23,232 nucleotides of DNA from a virus: positions 1-23,232 of IMG/VR virus record IMGVR_UViG_3300027896_000232; one strand, written 5' to 3'. This document shows, in pieces, positions 6,146 to 13,514 of this stretch; the stretch's first letter is position 1, and each line of letters begins with the position of its first letter. The notes beneath the pieces are model-generated. The model was not told the origin of the DNA and searched no databases. It saw only the letters and a program-made list of their open reading frames with translations. Both the position numbers and the translations under genes were made by a program.

Positions 6146-6379
6146 ATGTCCGAAGCGATCAATCAGGAGTGCGCACTGGAAGGGTGGGCCGAGATAGGGA
6201 AAATGTTCGGAATGGCAAAATCAACTATGTCCATGAGGAGGAAGGAACTGCTTGAATGTGGGGTAATCTTTTATATCCTTAAAGGTAGACCACCAAAACG
6301 ACATAAGCGGGTTTGTGCCTTTCCTTCAATGTTGCGCATGTGGGCTCAAAAGAAGAGTGTGAGTGGAGGAAAGTTGTGA
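6146..6379 (+). CDS. small helix-turn-helix protein
   Basis: 77 residues from ATG 6146, preceded by GAGGGAAG. An alternative GTG at 6116 overlapping the previous stop would add 10 residues but has a poor ribosome binding site. The core (LEGWAEIGKMFGMAKSTMSM) is a helix-turn-helix: helix GWAEIGKMFG, turn, recognition helix KSTMSMRRKELLE. It is followed by a CGVIFYILKGRPPKRHKRV wing with basic residues and a final FPSMLRMWAQKK helix. Small HTH proteins of this kind often precede terminase genes in phages and may regulate late expression or act in packaging-site recognition. The next promoter region carries tandem repeats that could be its target; that link is inference. Confidence 0.55.
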   Translation: MSEAINQECALEGWAEIGKMFGMAKSTMSMRRKELLECGVIFYILKGRPPKRHKRVCAFPSMLRMWAQKKSVSGGKL

Positions 6380-6468
6380 TGATGAGTACTAAGGGGATTA
6401 TTAAGGGGGAAAGAAAATCCTTTGTCAAGATAAATCTTTTTACTGCCTGTTTTACCTATAGATTTTAG
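6379..6468 (+). CDS. possible 29-residue ORF
   Basis: ATG 6379 overlaps the preceding stop (TGATG), with GGAGG about 10 bases upstream. It encodes a basic peptide beginning MMSTKGIIKGERKSF and ending TACFTYRF. It has no recognisable features, and the start arrangement is its only support. Confidence 0.22.
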   Translation: MMSTKGIIKGERKSFVKINLFTACFTYRF

Positions 6469-6507
6469 TTACTTCGGAAATTAAATAAAAAAGTCGTGAA
6501 AAATAGT

Positions 6508-6558
6508 TCTTACCATTGAATCTCTAATCAAGTCATACCATCAGGTCTTACCATCAAG
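6508..6558 (+). repeat. four degenerate ~13-bp tandem repeats upstream of the terminase promoter
   Basis: Four units run head to tail: TCTTACCATTGAA (6508-6520), TCTCTAATCAAG (6521-6532, one base short), TCATACCATCAGG (6533-6545) and TCTTACCATCAAG (6546-6558). The last ends two bases before a TTGACA hexamer. Direct repeats in register just upstream of a -35 box are typical of an activator or repressor array. Near a replication-protein gene they could also be origin iterons. They lie in the 6380-6597 gap, which otherwise holds AT-rich sequence. Confidence 0.6.
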
Positions 6559-6560
6559 TT

Positions 6561-6589
6561 TTGACAAATAAAAAGTATTGTATTACAGA
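6561..6589 (+). promoter_or_regulatory. probable promoter of the terminase/portal operon
   Basis: TTGACA at 6561-6566 is a perfect -35; 17 bases later TACAGA (6584-6589) is a poor -10. A good -35 with a weak -10 next to tandem repeats fits a regulated promoter. An AAGTAT...ATACTT inverted repeat (6573-6578 and 6589-6594) spans the -10 and could be an operator. The predicted start point, near 6596, lies almost at the first ATG of the following gene. Confidence 0.45.
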
Positions 6590-6597
6590 TACTTGCA

Positions 6598-6930
6598 ATG
6601 AAAAGCAAGGTGACTGCCGAAGAGATGTCAGCCGCAATTGCAATCCCGATGGAGTCCTGCCTTCGCAAAGATGGGATCACCAGAGCATTCCTCGTTAAAA
6701 AACTTAAAGCAGAATTAAGCGCAACTGAAGTCAAGGCATTTAACAGCCAGGGGGCGATCATCTATTCCAAGCCCCTGACCGCCTGGGACATCCGCCAGCG
6801 AGCCCGCATGGATGCACAACGGCTGCTCAACCTCTATCCACCTGACAAGATGCAGCTCGATGTTGGCGAGATCATCATCAATTATCACAAGCCAGCCGGC
6901 CAACAGGAGATCAACAAAAAGCGTGGGTAA
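6598..6930 (+). CDS. terS: terminase small subunit
   Basis: 110 residues from ATG 6598. The middle (about 26-80) follows the small-terminase pattern: GITRAFLVKKLKAEL, then SATEVKAFNSQG, then LTAWDIRQRARMDAQRLLNL, then YPPDKMQLDVGE. Such proteins bind the packaging site and feed DNA to the large subunit encoded just downstream. There is no clear ribosome binding site before 6598, and the predicted transcription start is at or just before this ATG, so the message may be leaderless. ATG 6622 (MSAAIAIP..., with GAAGAG just before it) is a possible alternative start. The C terminus (QQEINKKRG) is basic. Confidence 0.7.
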   Translation: MKSKVTAEEMSAAIAIPMESCLRKDGITRAFLVKKLKAELSATEVKAFNSQGAIIYSKPLTAWDIRQRARMDAQRLLNLYPPDKMQLDVGEIIINYHKPAGQQEINKKRG

Positions 6931-7021
6931 CTGGTATGAGCCTATAACCTGGGGATCTGTAGCGATAGGGTGGATTGCAACGGCAATTATTGTCTGGATT
7001 TTAGGGAGTCAAAATGGCTGA
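6923..7021 (+). CDS. 32-residue membrane microprotein
   Basis: GTG 6923 overlaps the small-terminase stop, with CAGGAGA about a dozen bases upstream. The peptide reads GNWYEPITWGSVAIGWIA, then TAIIVWILGSQNG: one hydrophobic helix (about 11-27) and a short polar end. It overlaps the following gene by eight bases. Tiny one-helix proteins between packaging genes recur in this window. Function unknown. Confidence 0.4.
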   Translation: MGNWYEPITWGSVAIGWIATAIIVWILGSQNG

Positions 7022-7226
7022 GGAAAATACTTATAAATCTCTGTGCGATGCTGTGGATTATTACAGGATCCAGACCGGCAAACGACCCGAAGTGATTAAA
7101 ATTTCTGAGGGTAATTTCAAAAAATTAAAAGATGAAGCCGAAAAATTTGGTTGGCTAATTTTCAGGAATAGCAAACTATTCCCCTGCTCAATCTATGGAG
7201 TCCCCATTGAGGTTGTAAATGGCTGA
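7014..7226 (+). CDS. hypothetical small protein between terminase genes
   Basis: 70 residues from ATG 7014, overlapping the large terminase start by eight bases. An alpha-beta mix: helix (YKSLCDAVDYYRIQTG), strand (EVIKISE), helix (NFKKLKDEAEKFGWLIF), then strands ending YGVPIEVVNG. The pattern (a ligandable loop, a long helix and a GVPIEVV end) resembles short phage proteins that accompany packaging or capsid genes, but I cannot name the family. No zinc or membrane motif. Confidence 0.6.
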   Translation: MAEENTYKSLCDAVDYYRIQTGKRPEVIKISEGNFKKLKDEAEKFGWLIFRNSKLFPCSIYGVPIEVVNG

Positions 7227-8598
7227 ATACGACATGTTTCCCTCTCCCATTCAGGATGATTTCATCGAGTCCACGACCCTCGAAAACTGCATCATGTCCC
7301 CACGAGGAGAAGGCAAAACTGAGGCCGGAATCATGGCCATGACCATCCATGCAACGCGCCAGGAGCGCAAATACAGGCCGATCCCCTGGGCAATCTTGCG
7401 TGATACATGGACAAATCTTGAGAGGACTACCCTCCAGAGCTTCCTCAACCCCCGTCCCGGCAGTTTTGCAGCGTCTATACGGCCTCGATTAGAGGTCAAA
7501 GATGGTGGCCGCAAGTTATCATTGCCCGGATATTGGGATGCCTGGCTGTTTGGCGTTGATACCGTGGCAGACCTCAACAGGTTCCAGTCCATGCAGCTCG
7601 GGGGCATGTGGTTTGAGGAGGTCGCACCGGCAGCGATGGAGGAGATCGGGTCGGGGATCAGCGAGGATACATGGTTGGTTGGTATCACATCGCTCAGGCA
7701 CCCGGTTACAACGGGACGCCGGGCGCAGATCACGATGAACTACCCGGACGAGGATCACTGGAGTTGGATAAGATTCCACGAGCAAGGGCAAGGCTCGCTG
7801 TTTAGGATTCCCCGGGGAGAGAACAAACACATTGACGACGACTATCGTAACAACATGGCTGCAGCTCTCCGCAATAAGCCCTCAATGCTGGCCAGGCTGG
7901 TGGAAGGCAGACCAGCTCAGGTTACATTAGGGGAGGCTGTTACCCCTGAGTATAAGCCGGATTTTCACAGATCCCCCGTCAACCTCAATCCATTAAAGGG
8001 CGTGAAGGTTATCCGTTGCTGGGATGGTGGCCTCAATCCAACGTGTGTATTCTGCCAGCTCACACCAAGAGGTAGACTGTTCATCCTCGATACTCTCCGG
8101 GGCGTGAATATGGGATTGACACAGTTGATTGAGTCCCAGGTTATCCCGCTCATCACTACCCGGTATAAGGACATCGAGCATTGGCAGGATATGGGCGATC
8201 CGGCGATGAACGAGCGGGAGTCAAGCGATTCAACCTCTATTGCCTCAGCACCTATCAACAAACTCCTGAGTGCAAGTTTTGAGGCTGGGGAATCATCCTG
8301 GACAGCCAGGAGAGAGGCGATTAAAGAACTACTGGGTCGTAACGTTGACGGGGAGGCGATGCTGTATCTCAGTAAGCACGAGGGCATACTGCACCGTGCC
8401 CTCAATGGAGGTTGGCACTACCATAAGGATCATACCGGACAAGTGCTGAGAGACAAGCCGGTTAAAGACCTGCACTCTCATCCGGCAGACGCCTTGACTC
8501 ACATGGTGGCAAAGATATTCAGGATTCAGCCAAAGGAGATTGTGTTACCGAAGCACAAGAACCTTGCTAAGTCGTATGTAGTGGGGATGGGGGCATGA
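7219..8598 (+). CDS. terL: terminase large subunit
   Basis: 459 residues. ATPase domain: Walker A SPRGEGKT at 27-34, Walker B LGGMWFEEV with Glu133-Glu134, and a coupling-type motif around ITMNYPDEDHW (171-181). Nuclease domain: Asp269 in CWDGG, the DMGDP aspartates near 324 and 327, and Asp424 in HPADAL, giving the acidic triad expected of the RNase H-like terminase nuclease. It translocates DNA into the procapsid and cuts the concatemer. The length is typical. It overlaps the preceding and following small genes, so it is co-translated with them. Packaging type (cos or pac) cannot be told from the sequence alone. Confidence 0.92.
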   Translation: MAEYDMFPSPIQDDFIESTTLENCIMSPRGEGKTEAGIMAMTIHATRQERKYRPIPWAILRDTWTNLERTTLQSFLNPRPGSFAASIRPRLEVKDGGRKLSLPGYWDAWLFGVDTVADLNRFQSMQLGGMWFEEVAPAAMEEIGSGISEDTWLVGITSLRHPVTTGRRAQITMNYPDEDHWSWIRFHEQGQGSLFRIPRGENKHIDDDYRNNMAAALRNKPSMLARLVEGRPAQVTLGEAVTPEYKPDFHRSPVNLNPLKGVKVIRCWDGGLNPTCVFCQLTPRGRLFILDTLRGVNMGLTQLIESQVIPLITTRYKDIEHWQDMGDPAMNERESSDSTSIASAPINKLLSASFEAGESSWTARREAIKELLGRNVDGEAMLYLSKHEGILHRALNGGWHYHKDHTGQVLRDKPVKDLHSHPADALTHMVAKIFRIQPKEIVLPKHKNLAKSYVVGMGA

Positions 8599-8810
8599 AC
8601 AACTGGTACGAGATCCTTCACGGCGGTTCGCAACCCGAGACCCAGGTTGAAGCTCATGCCTGTAAGGACTGTGGCACGGTGGTAGATAAGACCTGGGATA
8701 AGGGACCGGGTGATAAGGACTGTAAGTGTGATGGTCGGGGTAAGGTAACGGTGGCAATGATAAGCGATGAGTACAGGGCAAATTATGCCCGGGTATTTGG
8801 ACATGAGTAA
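8595..8810 (+). CDS. small zinc-ribbon protein
   Basis: 71 residues, start overlapping the terminase stop (ATGA). CKDCG near residue 23 and DCKCDGRG near residue 47 give a four-cysteine zinc ribbon; the tail EYRANYARVFGHE is helical. The GRGKV segment resembles DnaJ-type zinc modules. It may serve packaging or be a DNA-binding accessory; no specific function is supported. Confidence 0.55.
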   Translation: MNNWYEILHGGSQPETQVEAHACKDCGTVVDKTWDKGPGDKDCKCDGRGKVTVAMISDEYRANYARVFGHE

Positions 8811-9027
8811 TCCTATGCCTATGACCGGCTACCTTGACACAATGGAGGACTTCCTGAAATCAAACGCTATCCCTACCTGTAAGAAATGTTATGGACTGGG
8901 CAGGCTGGGAAGGAATCTGACTAAGCATACATTGGAGGTTTGCGATTGCGTAAGAAGAAGGATGGAAGCAGCAGAAGTCATTGGAAGATTACCCCAGGTT
9001 CCACAGCAGATTTCATCTGGTTCCTGA
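8803..9027 (+). CDS. small DnaJ-zinc-finger-like protein
   Basis: 74 residues from ATG 8803, whose ATGA overlaps the preceding stop; an upstream in-frame ATG at 8767 would overlap the neighbour more heavily and is not favoured. CKKCYGLGRLGRN (a CxxCxGxG half-site) and CDCVRRRME near residue 50 suggest one zinc site like half of a DnaJ zinc finger. Its 3' half overlaps, in another frame, the membrane microprotein at 8946-9074. Function unknown. Confidence 0.5.
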   Translation: MSNPMPMTGYLDTMEDFLKSNAIPTCKKCYGLGRLGRNLTKHTLEVCDCVRRRMEAAEVIGRLPQVPQQISSGS

Positions 9028-9074
9028 TCGTGGCGTATGGGTTGATGGTTCTGCTGTGGGTAATGAAGTGGTAG
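8946..9074 (+). CDS. 42-residue membrane microprotein overlapping in another frame
   Basis: It begins at TTG 8946, with GGAGG (8934-8938) seven bases upstream, an ideal spacing. The N terminus is strongly basic (RKKKDGSSRSHWKITPG) and the C terminus is one hydrophobic helix (FIWFLIVAYGLMVLLWVMKW, about residues 23-42), a positive-inside single-pass topology. It reads out of frame with the 8803 gene and extends 47 bases past its stop. It fills the otherwise empty gap before the portal gene. Small cationic membrane peptides in phages can be antiholins, pinholins or superinfection factors. No homologue is claimed. Confidence 0.45.
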   Translation: MRKKKDGSSRSHWKITPGSTADFIWFLIVAYGLMVLLWVMKW

Positions 9075-9104
9075 TCTGTAAGAGGATGGAGTTGGTAGAA
9101 ATAG

Positions 9105-10862
9105 ATGTTTGACATAACCGTACCGACACAGATTGATCCGCAAGAACTCGAAGAGCGAACCGAGGCTGCCAACGCCTATCTCACCGAGGATGAACGCCAC
9201 TTCGTTAATTATGCCCTGGACTGTCTGGATGAGAGCAAAAAGGCTCATAAGAAAATCCGTGACCTCCAGAACGAGTGCTGGGATGCCTACAACAACGAGA
9301 TGAACTTCAGCGCAAAAGAAGAGTGGCAGGCAAAGATCAGCATTAACAAACCCTTCTCCACCGTTCAGAACGCCAAAAGTGTAATCCGTAAAGCCGTGGT
9401 AGAATCCCCGGATTTCTTCACTGTTGAGAAAACCGCAGGTGGCGATCCGCTCATTGCCGACTTTATCGGGAAGTCGCTTAAATACTGGATGGAGACGGGC
9501 AGGGGTGACATCACCGTTGCGATTCCCGATGCCTGCGAAATGGGGTTTGCCGTTGGCATGTCAATGGAGATGATACCAACGTGGAATGAAAAAGGCGGGT
9601 TCCGGTGGGTGCTGGTTGAGCCGTGGAAGGTTCACCGTGATCCCGATGCTCTGCCCCATGATCCCTATAGTGGCAACTACTGGATTCATCAGGAGTGGCT
9701 TGACCTGTGGGTGCTGAAAGAGTTTGAGAAGAAGGGGATTTATAGGGATGTTGAACGGGTAGAAAACGGAACTACGGACGAGAGCGAGGCCCATAAGAAA
9801 ACCCGAAAGAATCAGACCTGGGAGAGAAGTCAATACCGGAAATCAGTGATGGTTAATGAGTTCTGGGGTGTGGTGCTTGACAAGAAAGGAAACTTGCTGC
9901 TCCCCGATGCAACCTATACCGTAGCCGGTAACTTCGTCATAGCCGATCCCAAACCCACTCCCTACCCAAACCTCAGATGGCCGGGAGTATCGTTTTCACC
10001 CTTGCCTCATATTCTCCGCAATCCAGGGAGGGGGCTGATCGAAGGAGTGCTCAGGCTCTGGTATCTCATCAATAACATGCTGTGCCTTCATGTAGATGAT
10101 CTGTCGTGGTTCATTAACGGTATCAAGCAGATTGATCTCAACATGCTCGTCGAAGCGCCGGAAAACGGATTGACCCCCGGCTGCGAACTCTATCTCAAAC
10201 CCGGTGCCGTTGGTGATGCGGTTAAGTGGATTCAGAGCAGGGACAAGACTGGCGATGTTTTAGCTAACCAGCAATTCTTACGGCAGTTGTGGGAAGAAGG
10301 GACATTTATTCCCGATATTATCAAGGGATTGCCGGGCAGTCGTTCTCAAGTAACGCTCGGCGAGCTTGAGATGCAGGCAACTCAGGCAATGGGTGTAGCT
10401 GACAGTATAGCGAAGGATGCCGAACAAGGCATTAAGTTAGCTCTCTGGGCAGCTCAGGAAGTTATTACCATGAACTGGGATATGAAAGACAAGCCCAGTA
10501 TCGCCGACGTCATGGGTATGGAGATTCCACCGTTATTTCTGGCAAGCCTCGAAGAGAAGAAAAACTTTCTGCGGGATCATGCAATCATCAAGGTTAGTGG
10601 TGTCTCACAATTAGTTAAGCGCAATGATCTTCTGGATAAACTCAAAGGGTTAAAGGAGATGGCTGAATCAATGGTGTTTGGTAGATATATGGAACCCTAC
10701 AACATAGCCAAGACGTTTTCCGACACTCTCGGCATGGGGGACCGGAATCTGATCTGTACCGAGGAAGAAGCGAAACAAAGAGACGTAGAGGAAAAGAAAA
10801 AGCAAATGGCACTGGCATTGATGTCAAATCAACCGGGTCAAAAAAGTGGAGGGCAAGCATGA
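9105..10862 (+). CDS. portal protein
   Basis: 585 residues. A helical N terminus (about 18-75) is followed by WQAKISINKPFSTVQNAKS, then an IRKAVVESPDFFTVE strand-rich region, VEPWKVHRDPDALPHDP (about 170-190), a long wing region, and an extended helical C-terminal half (about 380-585) with VTLGELEMQATQAMGVADS. This layout matches P22-type/podovirus portal proteins of similar length. The portal forms the dodecameric vertex through which DNA enters and leaves and on which the terminase docks. It directly follows terminase and small accessory genes, as expected, and overlaps the next gene (ATGA). Confidence 0.82.
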   Translation: MFDITVPTQIDPQELEERTEAANAYLTEDERHFVNYALDCLDESKKAHKKIRDLQNECWDAYNNEMNFSAKEEWQAKISINKPFSTVQNAKSVIRKAVVESPDFFTVEKTAGGDPLIADFIGKSLKYWMETGRGDITVAIPDACEMGFAVGMSMEMIPTWNEKGGFRWVLVEPWKVHRDPDALPHDPYSGNYWIHQEWLDLWVLKEFEKKGIYRDVERVENGTTDESEAHKKTRKNQTWERSQYRKSVMVNEFWGVVLDKKGNLLLPDATYTVAGNFVIADPKPTPYPNLRWPGVSFSPLPHILRNPGRGLIEGVLRLWYLINNMLCLHVDDLSWFINGIKQIDLNMLVEAPENGLTPGCELYLKPGAVGDAVKWIQSRDKTGDVLANQQFLRQLWEEGTFIPDIIKGLPGSRSQVTLGELEMQATQAMGVADSIAKDAEQGIKLALWAAQEVITMNWDMKDKPSIADVMGMEIPPLFLASLEEKKNFLRDHAIIKVSGVSQLVKRNDLLDKLKGLKEMAESMVFGRYMEPYNIAKTFSDTLGMGDRNLICTEEEAKQRDVEEKKKQMALALMSNQPGQKSGGQA

Positions 10863-11332
10863 AGAAGATAAGAGAATTTATAAAATCATTGGATGGAGAG
10901 TTAAAGGCAATGGGGGTTATGGTGCTCATACTCTCGCTGGTCCTCGTTTACCGGCTGGCGTTCTGCGTTGACTGGAATGTACCGGCAACCTCTAACTTTC
11001 CTATCTGGTCCAACCAGATGAGCTTGCAGATAACATCGGGGAGTGATCGGGGTAGAATTACCATTGAAGGGAAATGCGTTACCGAAAAGATAATCGTGGA
11101 GGCACCTGATCTTTCTGGAACTCCTACCCTTACCCTTACTCTCGTTAATCAAGCAAGTCAGTCATATTGGACATGCACAACCGCACTTGCCGAAAATGCA
11201 AAAAGTGTGGTTACGGTGAGTGAACCAATCGCAGGAATTACCTCGTTGTATATTATTCGGTCAACGGCATCAACGACTGGGGAGACTATTCCTATCACTC
11301 TGAACGTAACGAAAGAAGGAGTAAGCAGATGA
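10859..11332 (+). CDS. membrane-anchored beta-rich protein after portal
   Basis: 157 residues, overlapping the portal stop and the next start. A basic amphipathic N terminus (1-17) leads to a hydrophobic segment (about 18-35: MGVMVLILSLVLVYRLAF), then a Ser/Thr-rich, beta-strand domain (about 50-155) with ITSGSDRGRITIEGK, LTLTLVNQAS and IPITLNVT. Two cysteines (Cys61, Cys97 region) could pair in the periplasm. It would sit as an N-in, C-out anchor or be exported. Similar beta domains occur in phage fibre-associated proteins, but the membrane segment is unexpected for a virion part. Family not recognised. Confidence 0.6.
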   Translation: MKKIREFIKSLDGELKAMGVMVLILSLVLVYRLAFCVDWNVPATSNFPIWSNQMSLQITSGSDRGRITIEGKCVTEKIIVEAPDLSGTPTLTLTLVNQASQSYWTCTTALAENAKSVVTVSEPIAGITSLYIIRSTASTTGETIPITLNVTKEGVSR

Positions 11333-13254
11333 ACAAAAAACTCTTCGTATGGTTGTTTCTTGTGGTATTGCTTATCCCCGTTCTGGCATATGCTCAGACG
11401 TACATTAATGGGAATAATATCACCACTGGTGGCAATATCTCCGGTGCGACCTATGGCTCTGATGCTTCGGTAAGCGATGCTGAGTTACTCTTTATCAACT
11501 CATTGTCGAGCAATGTCCAGACTCAAATAAAAAGCGCAGCAAGCTATGGTGCTCATACTTACATTGTTGATCCAACTGGTACTGCTGGTGCTGGTTCATA
11601 CACCACGATTGGCTCTGCCCTTGCCGCAATTCCAGACAAGGGGGTTTTACAATTTTATACTCCATCTGTTATTCTTCTATCCCCTGGATATTATTTTGAG
11701 CAGGTTACAATAGACAAGGGCTATATCACAATTAAAGGTATGGCGAAGGATGAGGTCACTTGGGCTTGTAATGGTTCAGGAGTAACTGGCCCGATGGTTA
11801 CTATTAATATCCTTGCTCCTCAGATAGCGAATGCAGTTGCTATTGAAGATATTACGGTACGGTTGAACAGTGATACAAACAGAGTGATGGGTGCGACTGA
11901 ATACTGGTGTTATATGGCAAATGGAGCAGCACAGCAACTAAAGCTGACCAATATCTATGCTCATGATATGGGCTTAATGCACGCCTCATGTTATGGATTT
12001 CTCAAGGCTGTTGTGCCCTCAAATGTAGGAATTTACCTTACAGATATCTATACTGAGCATCAGGGAGGTGATGATGAGGGGACTCCTGCAATCAGATACA
12101 CAACATCCAATCCTGCTATCTGGATTGAGGGTAGAGCAACTACAAAACTCTATGATTGCTACCTGCATAACATTACCATAAATTCCTACGATAATTTAGC
12201 CTCCAACACTGGTGGTCTGTACTTAAAGAATGCCTCATATATCCAGGCGGATACACTTTCAATAACAACGAATAGCAATACAAATGCCACTACAGTATAT
12301 TCGCTGAAAGTCGAGGGAACTGATGTATCTCAGATGAATAGCAGTCCGCTCTTTATTAAAAACGCTGTTCTGCACTCAGTGGGAGATGCTCTGGTAACTA
12401 CTGCCAATACCTATGTTGACTTGACTGGGGTGAAAATAAGTAATGGAACGCAGAGTATTGCCGGAAGGGTAAAGTCAGAGGCAGGACTGTACGGTAAGGG
12501 TTTAGCAGGACTGGACTCCTTCTATGACAAGCATGGATTTGATAGAACTGGCATCATACTCTGGACATCTACAGGCTCGTATACAAGTTATGGCACAAAC
12601 GGGACTTGGATAAATGATGCTAATAGTGCGTTAAATCTTACTGGTATTACCAGCGTCCCTACTTATTCATCTGATTCGACAGTTAGAACGCCTTATAGGA
12701 CTTTTAATGCTTCCAGTAGCGATACTTTGGCAACAGCAAATTATAATGATATTGCCCTGCAAACAGGGAAACTAACAGTAGGTGCGTGGGTAAATATAGC
12801 TAACGATGACATAACAAAACCATTTTTAGGGAATGTTGTGGCGGCTACAGGAGGGTTAAGTTGGGGGTTGGGAATAGATAGTTATGTAACTGATACAGTA
12901 AACTTTCAGATAAGGGGTAATTCAAATGGTTACTATTTTAGACGAAGTGCAATTAATTTGTTGAATGATTGGCACTTAATAGTTGGAGTTTGGGATGGTA
13001 CAGTTCCAACAGATACAACAGGGATGGCAATATATAGTGACGGCGTTTCTGTTTCAACAACCAGTGCTTCTACAAATGGGGCATGGGGAACAGCACTAAA
13101 AAATACTACAGCACCCATAAGAGTTGGATATGGGAACTTTAGTGGCGATACTATCCAGATGAAGATAGGTGAGTGTTTAATCATGAACAGGGAATTAACA
13201 GCAGCGGAAATACTTGCCTGGTATGAAAAAACCAGATGGTTGTATGGGAAATAG
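11329..13254 (+). CDS. fibre/spike-like protein: signal peptide, beta-helix, LamG domain
   Basis: 641 residues. Residues 1-22 are a textbook Sec signal peptide (NKK, hydrophobic core, AYA before Gln23). Next comes a tail-fibre-like segment (about 45-70: SDASVSDAELLFINSLSSNV), then a parallel beta-helix of the pectin-lyase type (about 80-385; YTTIGSALAAIPDKG, LLSPGYYFEQVTI, YITIKGM). The C-terminal part (about 420-641: KLTVGAWVNI, WHLIVGVWDG, GECLIMNRELTAAEI) is a concanavalin-A-like LamG fold. Such beta-helix plus lectin combinations bind or degrade surface polysaccharide. No catalytic residues can be assigned. The signal peptide is odd for a phage fibre, since virion proteins normally stay in the cytoplasm. 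The protein may instead be exported to the cell surface. Confidence 0.75.
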   Translation: MNKKLFVWLFLVVLLIPVLAYAQTYINGNNITTGGNISGATYGSDASVSDAELLFINSLSSNVQTQIKSAASYGAHTYIVDPTGTAGAGSYTTIGSALAAIPDKGVLQFYTPSVILLSPGYYFEQVTIDKGYITIKGMAKDEVTWACNGSGVTGPMVTINILAPQIANAVAIEDITVRLNSDTNRVMGATEYWCYMANGAAQQLKLTNIYAHDMGLMHASCYGFLKAVVPSNVGIYLTDIYTEHQGGDDEGTPAIRYTTSNPAIWIEGRATTKLYDCYLHNITINSYDNLASNTGGLYLKNASYIQADTLSITTNSNTNATTVYSLKVEGTDVSQMNSSPLFIKNAVLHSVGDALVTTANTYVDLTGVKISNGTQSIAGRVKSEAGLYGKGLAGLDSFYDKHGFDRTGIILWTSTGSYTSYGTNGTWINDANSALNLTGITSVPTYSSDSTVRTPYRTFNASSSDTLATANYNDIALQTGKLTVGAWVNIANDDITKPFLGNVVAATGGLSWGLGIDSYVTDTVNFQIRGNSNGYYFRRSAINLLNDWHLIVGVWDGTVPTDTTGMAIYSDGVSVSTTSASTNGAWGTALKNTTAPIRVGYGNFSGDTIQMKIGECLIMNRELTAAEILAWYEKTRWLYGK

Positions 13255-13258
13255 AGTG

Positions 13259-13330
13259 ATGTCACGCTTCGGTTGGATATTTTACGGAATTGTAGCAGCG
13301 ATATTGGGGTTTTTGATAGCACATATTTAA
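13259..13330 (+). CDS. 23-residue membrane peptide
   Basis: ATG 13259 (or GTG 13256) directly after the fibre-like gene. The peptide is SRFGWIFYGIVAAILG, then FLIAHI: essentially one hydrophobic helix with a basic residue at the front. It ends 13 bases before the holin-like gene. Position at the head of the lysis cassette suggests a pinholin, antiholin or holin partner, but it is too short to classify. Confidence 0.4.
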   Translation: MSRFGWIFYGIVAAILGFLIAHI

Positions 13331-13343
13331 CAAGGAGGTAGTG

Positions 13344-13511
13344 ATGAACACAGATACAAAAACGACAATCACGGGAATAGTAACGGGGGTGCTGACATTG
13401 CTGGTTCAGTTGAACATCCTGAGCCTGACACCGGAGACGGTAACGACTCTGAGCGTTGCCATTATCACTCTTGGCACAATGGTACTGGCATATTTTACGA
13501 ATAAGAAGTAG
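13344..13511 (+). CDS. holin-like protein with two membrane segments
   Basis: 55 residues with an excellent ribosome binding site (AAGGAGGT, 13332-13339). Polar start (NTDTKTT), first hydrophobic helix (about 8-27: ITGIVTGVLTLLVQLNIL), a short LTPETVTT turn, second hydrophobic helix (about 34-51: LSVAIITLGTMVLAYF) and a short lysine tail (TNKK). Two helices, a polar turn and a charged C terminus make the class II holin layout. It lies three bases upstream of the endolysin gene. Holins form the inner-membrane lesion that releases the endolysin. Confidence 0.65.
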   Translation: MNTDTKTTITGIVTGVLTLLVQLNILSLTPETVTTLSVAIITLGTMVLAYFTNKK

Positions 13512-13514
13512 GCA

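Noticed and set aside
8767-8802. Upstream start for the 8803 zinc protein
   Set aside because: It would overlap the previous gene by more than 40 bases and add no motif; the ATGA overlap at 8803 matches the coupling style of this genome.
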